Origin: Pedobacter frigiditerrae
Lineage (GTDB): Bacteria; Bacteroidota; Bacteroidia; Sphingobacteriales; Sphingobacteriaceae
Length of the DNA: 64,000 bases
Assembly (NCBI RefSeq): GCF_032678705.1
Contig: NZ_JAVTSS010000002.1
Coordinates: 1,178,001-1,242,000, forward strand
Direction of reading: 5' to 3'
Shown here: in pieces, positions 18,719 through 26,518 of the stretch
Numbering within the stretch: position 1 is the first letter of the stretch
Layout of the letters: every line of letters starts with the position of its first letter
Program-made: the position numbers and the translations under genes
Notes under the pieces: model-generated
Database searches by the model: none
What the model was told of the DNA's origin: nothing
Seen by the model: the letters and a program-made list of their open reading frames with translations, nothing else

Positions 18719-19249
18719 CTAAGCTTGTTTTACAAACTGTAATTCGCCTAAAATTTTAACTTCTTCACTTACCATTACACCGCCAGTTTCTAATGCTGCA
18801 TTCCAGGTTAAACCGAAGTCAGAACGATTTAATTTTCCGCTTAAAGTAAATCCAGCTTTAGTTTGTCCCCAAGGATCGGTTGCAATACCACCAAATTCTG
18901 CGGTTAATTTTACTGGTTTAGTTGTTCCTTTAATGGTTAAATCTCCAGTTACTTTGTAATCATCACCATCTTTATCAACAGCAGTTGATTTGAATTCGAT
19001 ACTTGGAAATTGTTCTGCATCAAAAAAGTCAGCACTTTTTAAGTGGTTATCACGATCAGTATTTCCAGTGTCTAAAGAACTAAGTTCTCCTTTAAAAGAA
19101 ATGTCTGCATTTGTAAACTCATCACCTTCAGAAGTTAAGTCGGCCGAAAAAGATTTCAAGCTACCAGTAACTGTAGTGATCATTAAATGTTTTACTTTAA
19201 ATTGTAATTCGCTGTGGGTTGGGTCTAATGCCCATTTAGTAGTTGCCAT
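18719..19249 (-). CDS. YceI-family lipocalin-like protein
   Basis: Binds long isoprenoid or fatty chains in its beta-barrel in known members. The 176 aa begin with the family signature ALDPTHSELQFKVKHLMI and contain FKGELSSLDTGNTDRDNHLKSADFFD, in two adjoining pieces. No signal peptide is seen, so it would be cytoplasmic. It sits 43 nt upstream of pirin, with a short AG/AT-rich repetitive spacer between them. Confidence 0.92.
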   Translation of the reverse strand: MATTKWALDPTHSELQFKVKHLMITTVTGSLKSFSADLTSEGDEFTNADISFKGELSSLDTGNTDRDNHLKSADFFDAEQFPSIEFKSTAVDKDGDDYKVTGDLTIKGTTKPVKLTAEFGGIATDPWGQTKAGFTLSGKLNRSDFGLTWNAALETGGVMVSEEVKILGELQFVKQA

Positions 19250-19343
19250 GATATTTTGCTTTTATGTTATGTTTAAATTAATAACACAAAGTTAAGGCAG
19301 GTTGTTCAGCTACACATTGATGTATGGTAAGAAAACGAGGCTA

Positions 19344-19432
19344 TGGTCAATGGTTTATAGTCTATGGCTCAAAATATTAAGATGATGCTAAGGGACTCAG
19401 GCTATCAGCCATAGACCATTAACTATTGGCCA
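19344..19432. repeat. 26-bp imperfect inverted repeat of TATGG/CCATA words
   Basis: The left arm 19344-19369 and right arm 19407-19432 match at 21 of 26 positions when one is inverted. The words are TGGTCAATGG, TAGTCTATGGCT and AGCCATAGACC. It fills the gap between yceI and the Crp/Fnr gene, both minus strand, and may act as a transcript end. Confidence 0.6.
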
Positions 19433-19434
19433 AC

Positions 19435-20022
19435 CTACCTAAAGTGTTTCTTAGCCAAGTCTTTACGTACTCTACTCAAAGATTCTGGCGTGATGCCTAA
19501 ATAAGAGGCTATCATCCATTGCGGTACGCGTAAAGTAAGATTTGGATAGAGTTTAATAAAATCTAAATACCTTTCTTCAGCAGTTGCTGATAATAACATA
19601 TTTAATCTTTTTTGCATGAAACGGATAGAATTATGCAACATTAAAATGTTCAGCTCTAATATTTCCGGAACGATATGTTTAATAGCTGGAAAGAAATCCC
19701 GTTTTACAACAACAACTTCTGTATCTTCAATTGCATCTATATAAAATACCGAAGGCTCATTAAAAACCGTGGTGTCTCTGTCTGATAACATCCAATCTTC
19801 TGGGGCAAATTGTATGATGTGCTCTTTGCCTTTTTCATCAATTGAAAAATACCTTAACAAACCACTATTGACAAAGTATGCTTCTGATTTTAAATCGCCA
19901 GCACTTAAAAGAACTTGACCTTTTTTAATGGTTTTTGTTTTTAAACAGCTTACTGCTTCAGTTGCCTGTTCATCGGTAAGGGTTAATCTTTTTTTAAGGT
20001 AGGCTGCAAATTTGTCGAGCAT
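19435..20022 (-). CDS. Crp/Fnr-family transcriptional regulator
   Basis: Cyclic-nucleotide-binding-fold regulator. The N-terminal effector domain spans about residues 1-125 (IKKGQVLLSAGDLKSEAYFVNSG-type strand pattern). The C-terminal DNA-binding part includes VPQWMIASYLGITPESLSRVRKDL, with the recognition helix near SLSRVR. I used the ATG at 20022 (MLDKF, 195 aa) rather than a TTG two codons upstream. It is 6 nt downstream of the 53-residue Cys protein, so the two form an operon. No Fnr-type iron-sulfur Cys set is present. Confidence 0.88.
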   Translation of the reverse strand: MLDKFAAYLKKRLTLTDEQATEAVSCLKTKTIKKGQVLLSAGDLKSEAYFVNSGLLRYFSIDEKGKEHIIQFAPEDWMLSDRDTTVFNEPSVFYIDAIEDTEVVVVKRDFFPAIKHIVPEILELNILMLHNSIRFMQKRLNMLLSATAEERYLDFIKLYPNLTLRVPQWMIASYLGITPESLSRVRKDLAKKHFR

Positions 20023-20028
20023 TGGCAA

Positions 20029-20190
20029 TTATTTCTTGGGCTGAGGAATGTTATCAAAGTTTGCTGCACATTTACCACAGCCAGAAGCGCACCCATCACT
20101 TTTTGGAGAAACAGAACGATAAATCATTCGGCCTACATAAAATAATGCGGCTAGGAAAATGATAATCATTAAGATGAACTGGATATCCAT
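20029..20190 (-). CDS. FeoB-associated-type Cys-rich small membrane protein (53 aa)
   Basis: A small gene: MDIQFILMIIIFLAALFYVG forms one membrane helix, followed by a short cytoplasmic tail with a Cys cluster (GCASGCGKCAA) and a basic end (PQPKK). This layout matches the FeoB-associated Cys-rich membrane family. No feoA or feoB is in the window. TAATTTTG at 20195-20202 on this strand matches the -7 element but lies only 4 nt from the ATG, which would give an almost leaderless mRNA. The stop abuts the Crp/Fnr gene. Confidence 0.75.
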   Translation of the reverse strand: MDIQFILMIIIFLAALFYVGRMIYRSVSPKSDGCASGCGKCAANFDNIPQPKK

Positions 20191-20252
20191 ATCACAAAAT
20201 TACGATTTATTAAATAGGAGGGTTCAGATTAGTGTCAAAATTTAGAGATGCG

Positions 20253-20317
20253 GTGTCAGTCTGAGCTTGTCGAAGACTCTTGCTTTACTTCCACAGGTTC
20301 AGCATGAAGATGACAGA
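20253..20317. repeat. Degenerate palindromic repeat at the 3' end of the amidoligase cluster
   Basis: The left part, GTCAGTCTGAGCTTGTCGAAG, belongs to the dispersed CTGAGC...TCGAAG family. A weak inverted partner, TTCAGCATGAAGATGACAGAC, runs up to the stop of the gene at 20318. It probably serves as that gene's mRNA 3' hairpin. Confidence 0.55.
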
Positions 20318-21502
20318 CTACTCCATCAACCCAACACTACCGCCAACCCAATCAAAATCTGCATTGTAGCGAACCCCAATCATTTTGCCTCTACTTAATC
20401 TTCCTAGGTTAATGCAAAGCTGAGGCTCTTCGCCTTCTGTCCACAAATACATCATTCTAATTTCTGCTTTTACACCTGCATCTGGTGCTTCAATTACAGG
20501 TTCATAAGTAACTTTTCGCTGCAAAATCCAGTTTTCTGGGTCTTTAATTGCTGTAATATCTGCCTCGGTCACATCTATAATTACACCCATTCCAGCAAAG
20601 CTGAAGAGTGGTTTTAAAACGTAATTTTCCAAATCTGTTGGAATGTTCTCTATGGTATTTAAAAAACGAGTTTCAGGTACAAATTCACTTTTTAAAAAAG
20701 GCATGGTGTATTTGCTGATGCGATAAAACCAGTTTGGATGTGTAATCCATTCGATATCCAGTTCTTCTCTTGGGTCGAAACTGTTCTTGAATATATCAGT
20801 GTTTTCTCCAATTTCATCAAAAATCAATCGGTTATAAATGCGCTTTAATCTAATCTGTTGCCCATTCTCTTCATAAAATAACTGATTACCTTCTTTTGAA
20901 ATGTCTTCTAGCGCCAGAATTTTAATGCCTAAATGTTTCGCCGTTACATAAAAATCAATAGCTGTTTTTTGATTCGGCGCATCAATATCCATTAGCGCTA
21001 CTTCGTATGGTTGATAATCGCCAATGATGGTCTTTTTAAACAATTCGAAGTAAGATGTCTCATCCAATCCATTAAAATACGGGCTTAGATTTTCATTCAA
21101 ATCAAATTCTTCCTTGTAAGTTTTAGCTAAATGAGATTGAAATCCATATAATGATGGAAAACCCTGCATCTCAATTAGCATTGGCGTTACCTCTCCATTT
21201 TCATCCTTACATAAACCGTAATCGAATGTTAAAAAATGAGGATGAGCAGTTTCATTTGGCACATTCCATTCTTGCGGAATAGCTTTTTGAGTTAACTCCT
21301 TGAAATTATCTTGTTTTATTAATGAAATGATTTCCTCTCCCGCTGTAATTAATTTTTGTTTTAAAGCATCGGGAATGAAAATTGGAGTTTCAGCTACTCT
21401 AAATGGAATTTCTGGAAAGCCTTCTCCTAATTCCTTTAAGAAGTAATTGTATTTTTCTGCAGTGAAATTTTCGTTAAAAGCTTTACGGTATTTTTGAATC
21501 AT
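20318..21502 (-). CDS. ATP-grasp-like ligase, uncharacterised
   Basis: Function unknown. The C-terminal third looks like an ATP-grasp fold: YVLKPLFSFAGMGVII (Lys plus glycine loop), WILQRKVTYEP (hinge), KAEIRMMYLW and INLGRLSRGKM. This suggests ATP-dependent carboxylate-amine ligation, similar in layout to glutathionylspermidine-synthase-like proteins. I chose the ATG at 21502 (MIQKYRKAF, 394 aa) over a GTG ten codons upstream. It is the last gene of a minus-strand run with a GATase, a GCS2 ligase and a second ATP-grasp protein, so a shared small-molecule pathway is inferred. Confidence 0.7.
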   Translation of the reverse strand: MIQKYRKAFNENFTAEKYNYFLKELGEGFPEIPFRVAETPIFIPDALKQKLITAGEEIISLIKQDNFKELTQKAIPQEWNVPNETAHPHFLTFDYGLCKDENGEVTPMLIEMQGFPSLYGFQSHLAKTYKEEFDLNENLSPYFNGLDETSYFELFKKTIIGDYQPYEVALMDIDAPNQKTAIDFYVTAKHLGIKILALEDISKEGNQLFYEENGQQIRLKRIYNRLIFDEIGENTDIFKNSFDPREELDIEWITHPNWFYRISKYTMPFLKSEFVPETRFLNTIENIPTDLENYVLKPLFSFAGMGVIIDVTEADITAIKDPENWILQRKVTYEPVIEAPDAGVKAEIRMMYLWTEGEEPQLCINLGRLSRGKMIGVRYNADFDWVGGSVGLME

Positions 21503-21519
21503 GTTAGATGAGTTAAAAA

Positions 21520-21592
21520 TAATAATGACCACATAGAAACATAGGAAATATAGCTTGAGTTAACCATGTGCCTATGTGGTTATAATTTTTAA
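21520..21592. repeat. Imperfect inverted repeat between ATP-grasp-like and GATase genes
   Basis: AATAATGACCACATAG and CTATGTGGTTATAATT form the arms, with the inner words AACATAGG and CATGTGCC. It fills the gap between two co-directional genes of the cluster. It resembles other word-like intergenic palindromes in this window. Confidence 0.55.
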
Positions 21593-21594
21593 GC

Positions 21595-22422
21595 TTACGC
21601 TTCTTGTAAAGTATGAATGGCCTCGTTTAAGAAATTAGGTAAAATCACACTTTGTGTTAGTGTAATTCTATCTGGATCATCCAAGCTGTTTAACATATCA
21701 AAGTATTTGTCTTCTCCATGATTTGCAATAATGGCTGCTTTCTTTTCGTCTTGCAACAAGTACATTTTCATCCCCACAGGATCAGCTTCTGGATGAAATT
21801 GCGTGCCAATGATTTGCTCAGAAAAACGAATAGCCATGATACAACGTTCTAAATCAACGTGCGGGCGTTCTTTTTCTATCGCCAAAATCTTTGCCCCTTT
21901 GGCAATAAAATCTGCTTCGTCAGGTTGTATCACTTGCCAATCTCTACTGTCGACTGAGTAAAATGGATTGTGTAGACCATCAAAGACAGTTTCCAGTTCT
22001 CCATTATCAGTTATACTTATAGGGAAAATTCCGAAAGCATTTGATTTTCTTTTAGTTACTGTTCCCAAACCATACTTCCTACAAGCCAATTGGAAAGAAT
22101 GACAAATTAAGAAGACATATTTTTTATGTTCGTTTTCAGTGTTAAATGATTCAATATCATCTAATAAATTGAAAAAGTCTCTTTCCCACTTTTCTTGCTC
22201 ACCATCAAAAGGACTACCTGGGCCACCACTAGAGATATAAATATCGTAGTTTAAATCTGGCACTTCGCCCTTTGTGCGTATATCAAAAATATCTAATGTT
22301 AAGTTTAACTGGTTTTTATCACGGTAGTTTTGTAGAATTTCCTGTATCCCTCTCATGCCCTGATTGGGATTGCCATTGTTCATGTCTATAACGGCTACTT
22401 TGATGTTATTTTTCTCGCTCAT
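21595..22422 (-). CDS. Class I glutamine amidotransferase-like protein
   Basis: Predicted to release ammonia from glutamine or to cleave a gamma-glutamyl amide. Triad residues are all present: Cys107 in FLICHSFQLA, and His210 and Glu212 in GTQFHPEAD. The oxyanion-side SSGGPGSP is at about residues 64-71. The 275 aa include a C-terminal extension of about 55 residues after the triad. It directly abuts the GCS2 gene with no spacing, implying coupled translation. The amidotransferase may supply ammonia to a ligase of the cluster or remove a gamma-glutamyl group; the sequence does not decide which. Confidence 0.82.
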   Translation of the reverse strand: MSEKNNIKVAVIDMNNGNPNQGMRGIQEILQNYRDKNQLNLTLDIFDIRTKGEVPDLNYDIYISSGGPGSPFDGEQEKWERDFFNLLDDIESFNTENEHKKYVFLICHSFQLACRKYGLGTVTKRKSNAFGIFPISITDNGELETVFDGLHNPFYSVDSRDWQVIQPDEADFIAKGAKILAIEKERPHVDLERCIMAIRFSEQIIGTQFHPEADPVGMKMYLLQDEKKAAIIANHGEDKYFDMLNSLDDPDRITLTQSVILPNFLNEAIHTLQEA

Positions 22423-23526
22423 TTATCCTGCACCTATTAACGTTTGTGTTGTAATGTAGTCTACAACCGATTCAAAGTTACCAGTTTTCTGATAAACTGC
22501 CAATTGCCTATCTGCCCCAGTGCCGTTTTCTAAAATTTTATGAACATAGTTGATGTCGTTTCTACTACCCAAATCATCAACCACGTCATCTACAAAATCA
22601 AGTAATTCTAAAATCAGATTGCGGCAATTTACTTCCATTTCTTTTCCGAAATCGATTAAATTTCCATCAATTCCATAACGGGCAGCTCTCCATTTATTTT
22701 CATTGATTAATGCCCTTGAATAGCTGATAAACTCCATATTCTGTAAACGAAGTTTATACAGTTTTGCGCATAATGCTTGGAACAAAGCTGTAAAGGCCAT
22801 CGTTTCATCAATTAACATTGGGCAATCGCAAATGCGGAATTCTACTGTATCAAAAAATGGATGGACACGAATATCCCACCAGATTTTTTTGGCGTTATCC
22901 ATACAGTTTGTCTTGATTAACAACTTTACATAGTTATCATAATCTTCAATGCTATTGAAAATATCAGGAATACCGGTTCTAGGGAATTTGTCAAAAACCT
23001 TTGTTCTAAACGATTTATAACCTGTATTTCTACTTTCCCAGAATGGAGAATTGGTAGAAAGTGCAAAAACGTGAGGCAAGAAATATCTTACCTGATTAGC
23101 AATGTGAATTGCCAATTCACGAGATTGAAAACCAACATGAACGTGCAAGCCAAAAATTAAGTTCGAACGAGCAGCCTCCTGTAATTCGTTTACAATTTCG
23201 CTATAACGCGGATGTTCTGTAATCAGTTGTTTTTCCCAATGAGAAAATGGATGGGTGCCAGCAGCACCAATACGTAAACCCTGTTCTCCTGCTAATTGAG
23301 AAACGGTATATCGCAATTGCGAGATTTCTTTTCTAGCTTGTTCGGTGTTGTGGCAAATACCAGTTCCAACTTCAACTACAGCTTGGTGCATTTCTGCCTT
23401 AACTTGATCCTTATGGATTTTTTGTGCAGATTCTACAATTTTTTGATCGTGTGAGGTCAGTTCTCTGGTAACGGGATCAACTACCATGTACTCTTCCTCT
23501 ATGCCGAGCGTAAATTCATTCATCAT
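22423..23526 (-). CDS. GCS2 (YbdK-type) carboxylate-amine ligase
   Basis: Member of the glutamate-cysteine-ligase-2 family, which joins a carboxylate to an amine using ATP. The 367 aa show FTLGIEEEYMVVDP at the N-terminus (metal-binding Glu set), then AEMHQAVVEVGTGIC, SNLIFGLHVHVGF, and FDTVEFRICDCPM. Length is typical. Real substrates cannot be read off: YbdK homologues are often only weak glutamate-cysteine ligases. It lies between the ATP-grasp and GATase genes. Confidence 0.87.
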   Translation of the reverse strand: MMNEFTLGIEEEYMVVDPVTRELTSHDQKIVESAQKIHKDQVKAEMHQAVVEVGTGICHNTEQARKEISQLRYTVSQLAGEQGLRIGAAGTHPFSHWEKQLITEHPRYSEIVNELQEAARSNLIFGLHVHVGFQSRELAIHIANQVRYFLPHVFALSTNSPFWESRNTGYKSFRTKVFDKFPRTGIPDIFNSIEDYDNYVKLLIKTNCMDNAKKIWWDIRVHPFFDTVEFRICDCPMLIDETMAFTALFQALCAKLYKLRLQNMEFISYSRALINENKWRAARYGIDGNLIDFGKEMEVNCRNLILELLDFVDDVVDDLGSRNDINYVHKILENGTGADRQLAVYQKTGNFESVVDYITTQTLIGAG

Positions 23527-23552
23527 CTTATTCCCTTTTTATTTAATCCCAA

Positions 23553-24644
23553 TTATTTTTTAGGTGTTTTTTTGGCAGCTGCAGGAGCTTTAGCTTTTGG
23601 AGCTGCTTTGGCTTTCGGCTTAACTTCATCTTTTGGTTTAACCGCTTTAATTGCCGGACTAACTTTTACTCCCTTTGGTAAAGAATCAGTAGTTAATGGC
23701 AAGCCAGCAGCGCCAGCTTTTACAAATTTGCCCCAAGTTAAATTATCCTGACCAGGTTTTTGGGCTTTGGCTCTTTCAATTGCATAGTTTGCAGTTGTTT
23801 CTACTACCCAGTCGAAGTTTTCTTGTCCAACACTTTTAATGTCAGCATCTGGAGCAGGGTTACAGAAATCGATAGCGATAGGCACTCCATCACGCACAGC
23901 AAATTCCACTGTGTTAAAATCGTAACCTAAATAAGCACATAATTTAAGTGTATATTCTTCAATTGTTTTTAATAATGCTGGGCTTGTTGGTTCTCCATCT
24001 ACAACATAACGTAAGTGTTGTGGATTACGAGGCTCATACTGCATGATGCGAACATATTTACCTCCGATGCAGTAACATCTAAAATATTCTTCGAAAATGA
24101 TTTCTTCTTGTAAAAGCATTACCAATTGCTCTGTGCCATTGTGTTTGCTAAAGAAATCTTCTTTATCGTGTAATTTATAAACATCTCTCCATCCACCCCC
24201 ATCAAAAGGTTTCATGTAGGCAGGGAAACCAGTGTATTCAAAAATTGCATCCCAATCTAAAGGCATTGTTAAGTTTGAGAATGATTCTCCAGTTGTTCCA
24301 TCAGGATGTTGTCTCGATGGAATTAATGCTGTTTTTGGTACCGGAACGCCAATTTGTTCTGCCAAGGCATTGTTGAAGAATTTCTCATCAGCACTCCACC
24401 AAAAAGGATTATTGATAACCGCTGTTCCGGTAATTGCTGCATTTTTTAATGATGCACGATAAAATGGCACATCTTGCGAAATACGATCAATAATTACAGC
24501 GTAACCCAATGGAGCATTCTGAAACATCTTGTCGATTTTAACTGCCTCTGCAGTAATATCTTTTTCTCCTTTTTGGTTAATCCTCTCAATTACAGCCTCT
24601 GGAAATGAGCGTTCCTGGCCGAATAAAATTCCTATCTTCTTCAT
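23553..24644 (-). CDS. ATP-grasp ligase (RimK/glutathione-synthetase-like) with basic Ala/Lys/Pro tail
   Basis: Predicted ATP-dependent amide-forming ligase. Seen: a N-terminal pre-ATP-grasp part (KKIGILFGQERSF), ATP-binding YMKPFDGGGWRDVYKL with its glycine loop, LLQEEIIFEEYFRCY, and the metal site FNTVEFAVRDGVPIAIDFCNP (quoted as short patterns). The last 33 residues are rich in Lys, Ala and Pro (KPKAKAAPKAKAPAAAKK), histone-H1-like and outside the catalytic fold. Start ATG at 24644 (MKKIGI, 363 aa) is preferred over a TTG 22 codons upstream that reads through intergenic sequence. Confidence 0.85.
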   Translation of the reverse strand: MKKIGILFGQERSFPEAVIERINQKGEKDITAEAVKIDKMFQNAPLGYAVIIDRISQDVPFYRASLKNAAITGTAVINNPFWWSADEKFFNNALAEQIGVPVPKTALIPSRQHPDGTTGESFSNLTMPLDWDAIFEYTGFPAYMKPFDGGGWRDVYKLHDKEDFFSKHNGTEQLVMLLQEEIIFEEYFRCYCIGGKYVRIMQYEPRNPQHLRYVVDGEPTSPALLKTIEEYTLKLCAYLGYDFNTVEFAVRDGVPIAIDFCNPAPDADIKSVGQENFDWVVETTANYAIERAKAQKPGQDNLTWGKFVKAGAAGLPLTTDSLPKGVKVSPAIKAVKPKDEVKPKAKAAPKAKAPAAAKKTPKK

Positions 24645-24679
24645 AAGTATAATGTGGTTAATGTTTAATATGGGTTTTT

Positions 24680-24730
24680 CGTTGTTCGTCTGTCGTTTTT
24701 CGAACAACACTCAACGAGAAACGAACAACG
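24680..24730. repeat. Inverted repeat of CGAACAACG words
   Basis: CGTTGTTCGT (24680-24689) and ACGAACAACG (24721-24730) are perfect inverted arms, with further CGTTTTTCG and CGAGAAACG words between. Related words occur at 61091-61145. It lies between the esterase and ATP-grasp genes on the minus strand. Confidence 0.6.
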
Positions 24731-24736
24731 TTTTAT

Positions 24737-25441
24737 TTAAATTTGTGCTAAGTATTCTGGAAACATTTGTCGCCAAGTTGGCCAATCATGGTCGGCGTTT
24801 TGCCTTACATCTAACCAGTGATTGATGCCTTTTCTGTTTAAAATTTCAGATAATCTCTCGTTGTCTCCTTTGCACATGTCTCTATCTGATGTACCTAGAA
24901 CAATTTTCATGTGCCAAAGTTCTTGGTTCATGTCATTTGGTACAAAATCTACAGGGTTGTTAAAGTAGGTTTCATCGTTATAAAAACCATCTAGTTGACC
25001 AGAAATATCAAATGCACCACTCATGCTAAACATGTGGCTCACTGTCCACGGGTGGCGGAAAGCAAAATTTGCGGCATGATAACCTCCAAAACTACATCCA
25101 GCTGTAATAACTTTATGATGGCCAGTTTCGTGTTTTGCCAATGGAACAAGTTCTTCCAGCAAAAATTTATCATACCAAATATGATTTTTAACACGGTCTG
25201 CCGGATGAACTCCTTTGTTATACCAGCTTAGTTTATCAATCCCATCTGGACAATAAACCTTAACCTTTCCATCATTGATAAAACCAGAAATGGCATCGAT
25301 TAATTTAAAGTCTTTGTTTTCGTAATAACTTCCCATACTTGTTGGGAAAAGTAGGATAGGATATCCGCTGTGCCCAAAAATTAGGGTTTTAATATCCATG
25401 TTTAGGTTTGGACTATACCATTCTTTTAGTTCTTCTTTCAC
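24737..25441 (-). CDS. Alpha/beta-hydrolase esterase of the amidoligase cluster
   Basis: Serine hydrolase of the putative-esterase (esterase D-like) type. Seen: the nucleophile elbow GCSFGGYHAANF, an acid candidate in GTSDRDMCKGDN and the catalytic His in NADHDWPTWRQMFP near the C-terminus. The 234 aa lack a signal peptide, so it is cytoplasmic. It is first in the minus-strand run of the cluster, transcribed away from a second esterase (25639-26457) whose C-terminus has the same HDxPTW...MP pattern. It may cleave or activate the cluster's product. Confidence 0.85.
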   Translation of the reverse strand: MKEELKEWYSPNLNMDIKTLIFGHSGYPILLFPTSMGSYYENKDFKLIDAISGFINDGKVKVYCPDGIDKLSWYNKGVHPADRVKNHIWYDKFLLEELVPLAKHETGHHKVITAGCSFGGYHAANFAFRHPWTVSHMFSMSGAFDISGQLDGFYNDETYFNNPVDFVPNDMNQELWHMKIVLGTSDRDMCKGDNERLSEILNRKGINHWLDVRQNADHDWPTWRQMFPEYLAQI

Positions 25442-25524
25442 GGGCTTTGAATTAGATGCTTTAAGGTATAAAAATCTATGTCAATACACAAAGAAATTAA
25501 GTTATTATTTGTATATGGTTGATT

Positions 25525-25598
25525 GGAAATAGGGAATAGGTAATAGGAAATTGACAAGATGGACCTAATCTATTCCCCATTTCCTGTTTTCTATTTCC
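25525..25598. repeat. Purine/pyrimidine inverted repeat in the divergent esterase promoter region
   Basis: The purine-rich arm (GGAAATAGGGAATAGG and so on, 25525-25550) and its pyrimidine-rich partner (25571-25598) form an imperfect hairpin. It sits between the two divergent esterase genes, directly upstream of the -7 element at 25610. Confidence 0.6.
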
Positions 25599-25609
25599 TT
25601 ATAGAATAT

Positions 25610-25617
25610 TATCTTTG
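25610..25617 (+). promoter_or_regulatory. Bacteroidota -7 promoter element TATCTTTG
   Basis: Exact TAnnTTTG match 21 nt before the ATG at 25639. No convincing TTG -33 partner was found. It supports the ATG at 25639, since a TTG at 25615 lies inside the element. Confidence 0.6.
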
Positions 25618-25638
25618 CCGCAGATTTGTGAGAAAGCT

Positions 25639-26457
25639 ATGTACACCACACTATTATTACCTTCAGTTATTAAAACGACCCTTCAGCTAAAATCAGTTTA
25701 CTTAAAAAGAGAAGTAGAATTAGAAATTTTCAGTCCTGATAATTTATTGGGAAACGAGCGTGTTAACCTTTTGTTAGTAAACGATGGGCAAGATTTGGCG
25801 CAAATGAAAATGGAGGAAACATTAACATCTCTGTATCAAAGATGGTGTATTGAACCAACTGTAGTTATAGGTATTAAGGCTAGTGATGAAAGAATTTTAG
25901 AATATGGCATCGCAGGAAAACCAGATTTTAAAAAAAGAGGTTCAAAAGCACAAGCATACACGGATTTTATTATCAAGGAGTTAATGCCTTTTGTGCAGAG
26001 CGAAGTTGATGTAACCATTAATGGTAAACGTGCCTTTGCTGGCTTTTCTTTAGGCGGAATTACCGCATTTGATATTGCATGGAACAACGATAATTATTTT
26101 GATGCGGTTGGTGTTTTCTCTGGTTCTTTTTGGTGGAGGAAAAAAGATTTAAATGCTGGTTATACTGATGATGACCGTATTGTTCATGAAATGATTCGCG
26201 ATACTAAAACAAATCCGGCTGTTAAATTTTGGTTAATGACAGGTACAAATGATGAACTGGCAGACCGTAACCACAACTTTATTATAGATTCTATTGACGA
26301 CACGATAGATGTAGTTAAGGAATTAATGAAAAAAGGATATCAGAGACCGCAAGATATTTTCTATTACGAGATGGTTGGAGGCAAACACGATGTGCCAACT
26401 TGGGCTAAAGCAATGCCGAAGTTCTTGGAATGGGCATTTCCTAAAACGAGAATTTAA
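25639..26457 (+). CDS. Alpha/beta-hydrolase esterase (Enterochelin-esterase-like family)
   Basis: Serine esterase of the enterochelin-esterase-like fold. Seen: nucleophile elbow AFAGFSLGGITAFD, MTGTNDELADRNH (acid region) and the catalytic His in GGKHDVPTWAKAMPKF. From the ATG at 25639 (MYTTLLLP) it is 272 aa. It diverges from the minus-strand amidoligase genes and shares the C-terminal HDxPTW pattern with the esterase at 24737-25441, so the pair may be paralogues. No signal peptide is seen. Confidence 0.83.
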   Translation: MYTTLLLPSVIKTTLQLKSVYLKREVELEIFSPDNLLGNERVNLLLVNDGQDLAQMKMEETLTSLYQRWCIEPTVVIGIKASDERILEYGIAGKPDFKKRGSKAQAYTDFIIKELMPFVQSEVDVTINGKRAFAGFSLGGITAFDIAWNNDNYFDAVGVFSGSFWWRKKDLNAGYTDDDRIVHEMIRDTKTNPAVKFWLMTGTNDELADRNHNFIIDSIDDTIDVVKELMKKGYQRPQDIFYYEMVGGKHDVPTWAKAMPKFLEWAFPKTRI

Positions 26458-26518
26458 AAACTCATAACCAATTAGCTTGTGCAATAATGCTTAACTTGGT
26501 TTATCAATCTGATGAGCC

